Shown: positions 61,887-64,000 of the stretch, in pieces
How the letters are laid out: each line of letters opens with the position of its first letter
Position numbering within the stretch: position 1 is the stretch's first letter
Origin: Hymenobacter lapidiphilus
GTDB taxonomy: Bacteria; Bacteroidota; Bacteroidia; Cytophagales; Hymenobacteraceae
Reading direction: 5' to 3'
NCBI RefSeq assembly: GCF_003417065.2
Contig: NZ_QVLT01000003.1
Coordinates: 62,001 to 126,000 of the forward strand
Length of the DNA: 64,000 nucleotides
Program-made: the position numbers and the translations under genes
The notes under the pieces: model-generated
Seen by the model: only the letters and a program-made list of their open reading frames with translations
What the model was told of the DNA's origin: nothing
Databases searched by the model: none

Positions 61887-61980
61887 GTGTAAAGGCGCAA
61901 TATCTTCGTCTCGTCGTTGGACGGCAGCGCGAAACGGTCAACATCAGCAACGACGAGCCGCAAGATATTGCGCCTCTACG
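61887..61980. repeat. Palindromic repeat, gtagaggcgcaatatct type
   Basis: aaaggcgcaatatcttcgtc and tcgtcgttg on the left face caacgacga and gcaagatattgcgcctctac on the right, about 80% paired. It lies between the SMUG2-like and lpxK genes and ends near the lpxK start. Confidence 0.88.
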
Positions 61981-62015
61981 CCGTTCCAGCGGCAACAACA
62001 CCCCTTTCTCGCCTT

Positions 62016-63092
62016 GTGGCTCCCATCCTGACAACCCTGCTGCTCCCTTTTAGCTGGCTCTACGCGGCCGTGCTGGCGGCGCGCAACTGGCTCTACGACC
62101 GGGGCTGGAAGGCCAGCACTGCCTTCACCGAGGTGCCGGTGCTCAGCGTGGGCAACCTGCGGGTGGGCGGAACCGGCAAAACGCCCCACGTGGCCTGGCT
62201 GGTGGCCTGGCTGCGGGCCCGCGGGCAGCAGCCGGCGCTATTGAGCCGGGGCTACGGCCGCCGCACCCGTGGCTACCGGCTCGCCACGGCCGCCGACTCG
62301 GCCGCTACCGTAGGTGATGAGCCCTGGCAGCAGTTCGGGCAGTTTGGCGGGGCCGTGCCGGTGGCGGTGAGCGAAGATCGGGTGGCCGGTATCCGGCAGC
62401 TGCTGGCCGAAGTGCCGTCCCTGACGGCCGTGGTGCTCGACGATGCCTACCAGCACCGCCGGGTGCGGCCGGCCGTCAATATCCTGCTTAGCGAGCAGCA
62501 GCGGCCGTTTTATGCGGATGAAGTGCTGCCCGCCGGCCGCCTGCGCGAGAGCCGGGCCGGGGCCGCCCGCGCCGATGCGGTTATCATCACCAAGTGCGCC
62601 CCCGACCTGAGCGCGGCGGCCCGCGCCACCATCACCCGGCAGGTGCGCCGCTATTCCCGGGCGAGCGTGCCGGTGCTATTTTCGTCCTACGACTACGGCC
62701 CGCCGGTGCCCGTGCCGGGTACGGCGGCCGGCCGGATGGCCGCGCCGATGGGTGGGAGCGAGGTGATGCTGCTGACCGGTATTGCCCAGCCCGGCCCGCT
62801 GCTGGCGCACCTGGCGGCGGCCGGCTACTGCGTAACGCACCACGCCCGCTTCGCCGACCACCACGTGTTTACGCCTGCCGAAATTGCGGCCCTGGCTGCG
62901 CAATGCCAGCCCGGCCAGTGCGTTCTGACTACCCAGAAGGATGCGGCCCGCCTGCAAGAGCCCGCGCTGGCGGCAAGTGTGGCCGATTTGCCCGTATTTT
63001 ACATCCCGATTACCGTCCGGTTCCTGGCCGATGGGGAGGCCCGGCTGGCCGCCCTGCTTGGTTCCTACTTTCCGCTTCCCGCCGTTGGCTGA
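62016..63092 (+). CDS. lpxK: Tetraacyldisaccharide 4'-kinase
   Basis: 358 residues from a GTG at 62016, chosen because LVAPILTTLLLPFSWLYAAV is the membrane-anchoring N terminus of the family and the upstream open frame reads through a palindromic repeat. LpxK phosphorylates the 4' position of lipid A precursor with ATP in the inner membrane. Motifs: SVGNLRVGGTGKTPHVAWLV (Walker A), LSRGYGRRTRGYR, SEDRVAG and VVLDDAYQHRRV (DDxxQH). LptE elsewhere in the window acts in the same lipopolysaccharide route. Confidence 0.92.
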   Translation: MAPILTTLLLPFSWLYAAVLAARNWLYDRGWKASTAFTEVPVLSVGNLRVGGTGKTPHVAWLVAWLRARGQQPALLSRGYGRRTRGYRLATAADSAATVGDEPWQQFGQFGGAVPVAVSEDRVAGIRQLLAEVPSLTAVVLDDAYQHRRVRPAVNILLSEQQRPFYADEVLPAGRLRESRAGAARADAVIITKCAPDLSAAARATITRQVRRYSRASVPVLFSSYDYGPPVPVPGTAAGRMAAPMGGSEVMLLTGIAQPGPLLAHLAAAGYCVTHHARFADHHVFTPAEIAALAAQCQPGQCVLTTQKDAARLQEPALAASVADLPVFYIPITVRFLADGEARLAALLGSYFPLPAVG

Positions 63093-64000
63093 TTTTCCGT
63101 TGCTTTTCTTCCGTACCTCCTCGCTGCGCCTGAGCTTGCTGCTGCTGGCCGGCCTGCTGGGGCTGGGCCTGCTGCGCCCCCGGGCCGGCCACGCCCAGAT
63201 TCTCGACGACTCGACCCGCAACCGCTACGGGGCCCGCACTACCTTTATTCTGAAGGAGCGCGACCTGCTGCAGGGCGATACCGTGGGCCGGATGGTGGAC
63301 TCGACGCTCACGCGCCTGCCCCAGCAGCGCTATTGGACTCACGATACCACATTTCAGCAGACGCTGGGCTACTTCGGCGCGGCCTCGCGGCCGCTGCTCT
63401 GGGAGGCCAACCGCCAGCTGGGCGCCCGCCTGGGCCGTACTGTCTTCGACCAGTACGCCCGTGGGCCCGAAGACGTGAACTACTACGATACGAAGTCGCC
63501 GTACACGTTTTTCCGCTTTTTTCAGGGCAACCCCTACGAGCAGGTATTCGAGCTGGGCTACGCCCGCAGCCTCAAAAAGCGCTTCAATGTGGGCTTCAAC
63601 TACGAGCGGTTCGGGGCCAACAAGGCCATTGCCGTCAGCAACACCAAAACCGGCCAGGTCGAGCACAACAACTTCGTGTTCTTTGCCCGCTACCAGTCGC
63701 TCAACAACCGCTACCACGCTATGGGCCACTTCGCTACGGCCCGGCACACGCTGGCCGAGCAGGGCGGTATCCGGCCCCTGGCCAGCGATACGCTTGCGGA
63801 TGGCCGGATAGACCTGAGCCTGCTGTTTGATTACCAGCGGGAGGTAGTGAACCTGACCAACGCCAAAAACCGCGACTCCCGCGACCGGGTGCGGCTGCTA
63901 CACAGCTACCAGCTGCTGGGCCGGGGCCTCACGGCGTATCACCTCTTCAACTTCAGCCGGCAGCTTAATAGATACACCGACGAACAGCCGGCGCCCAGCG
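63085..64000 (+). CDS. Putative porin family protein (3' end outside window)
   Basis: The frame starts upstream of or at a TTG at 63085 (another TTG is at 63100) and is open to the window edge (305 codons). A signal (LLLLAGLLGLGLLRPRAGHA) is followed by ILDDSTRNRYGARTTFILKE and repeated aromatic beta-strand-like units (TFFRFFQGNPYEQVFELGYA, RSLKKRFNVGFNYERFGANK), as in Bacteroidota putative porins. No ATG is near the expected N terminus. It overlaps the lpxK stop (63090-63092), so the start codon is probably TTG and coupled. Confidence 0.72.
   Translation, partial: MADFPLLFFRTSSLRLSLLLLAGLLGLGLLRPRAGHAQILDDSTRNRYGARTTFILKERDLLQGDTVGRMVDSTLTRLPQQRYWTHDTTFQQTLGYFGAASRPLLWEANRQLGARLGRTVFDQYARGPEDVNYYDTKSPYTFFRFFQGNPYEQVFELGYARSLKKRFNVGFNYERFGANKAIAVSNTKTGQVEHNNFVFFARYQSLNNRYHAMGHFATARHTLAEQGGIRPLASDTLADGRIDLSLLFDYQREVVNLTNAKNRDSRDRVRLLHSYQLLGRGLTAYHLFNFSRQLNRYTDEQPAPS

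Noticed and set aside
61917..62015. A longer start for lpxK
   Set aside because: The extra codons lie in a palindromic repeat and have no family match.

Overview
The window looks like chromosomal DNA of a Hymenobacter-like bacterium (Bacteroidota, Cytophagales). The evidence is high GC with dense coding on both strands, Bacteroidota-type promoters (TTG, a 19-21 nt spacer, then TAnnTTTG), and lineage-typical genes: an S46 dipeptidyl-peptidase, DUF4159, DUF3127 and DUF1571 proteins, a patatin, an OmpA-family protein and a putative porin. A gene order I recall from Bacteroidota also appears: miaB, a sigma-54 activator, lptE, a repeat protein, secG, groES, groEL. The genus is an inference; no rRNA is present. 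I see no phage, transposase, CRISPR array or defence island.

Layout. 1-10 kb: a cut-off DUF2383 protein, a frameshifted flavoprotein, an epimerase-like protein, a dienoyl-CoA reductase-like SDR, DUF1571, GT2, an amidohydrolase, an S46 peptidase and YkvA. 10-19 kb: DinB, a 38-residue Lys-rich peptide, an AlbA_2 regulator, an SDR, a frameshifted leucine-rich-repeat kinase, DUF3127, an isoaspartyl peptidase facing a cyanophycinase, and an M1 peptidase. 19-31 kb: an L,D-transpeptidase lipoprotein, an XRE-like regulator, an AT-richer stretch of about 1 kb without genes, a small lipoprotein, a DEAD-box helicase, NUDIX, OmpA, an S41 peptidase and two tRNA-Asp genes. 31-38 kb: accA, an MBL hydrolase, a patatin, an acyltransferase, DUF4159 and two unrecognised proteins. 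38-47 kb: RtcB, RsmE, an SDR with a tail, S1/P1 nuclease, PEP carboxykinase, a peptide transporter and an aldo/keto reductase. 47-56 kb: the groEL-to-miaB cluster. 56-64 kb: a PabB-like enzyme, a TPR protein, a zinc-ribbon protein, Nif3-like, SMUG2-like, lpxK and a cut-off porin.

Genes that plausibly act together: cyanophycinase with the isoaspartyl peptidase (cyanophycin breakdown to Asp and Arg); the many secreted peptidases with the peptide transporter and PEP carboxykinase (growth on peptides); LptE, LpxK, the L,D-transpeptidase, OmpA and the porin (envelope); accA, the patatin and the acyltransferase (lipids).

The most unusual layer is between and at the edges of genes. At least five families of palindromic repeats fill intergenic gaps. 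One family runs directly into stop codons, including a perfect 45-bp inverted repeat that fills a whole convergent gap. In two places a repeat supplies the code for the N-terminal export signal of a secreted protein (LptE and a TPR protein). Two genes carry single-base frameshifts in GC-rich runs, which may be sequencing errors or real lesions.
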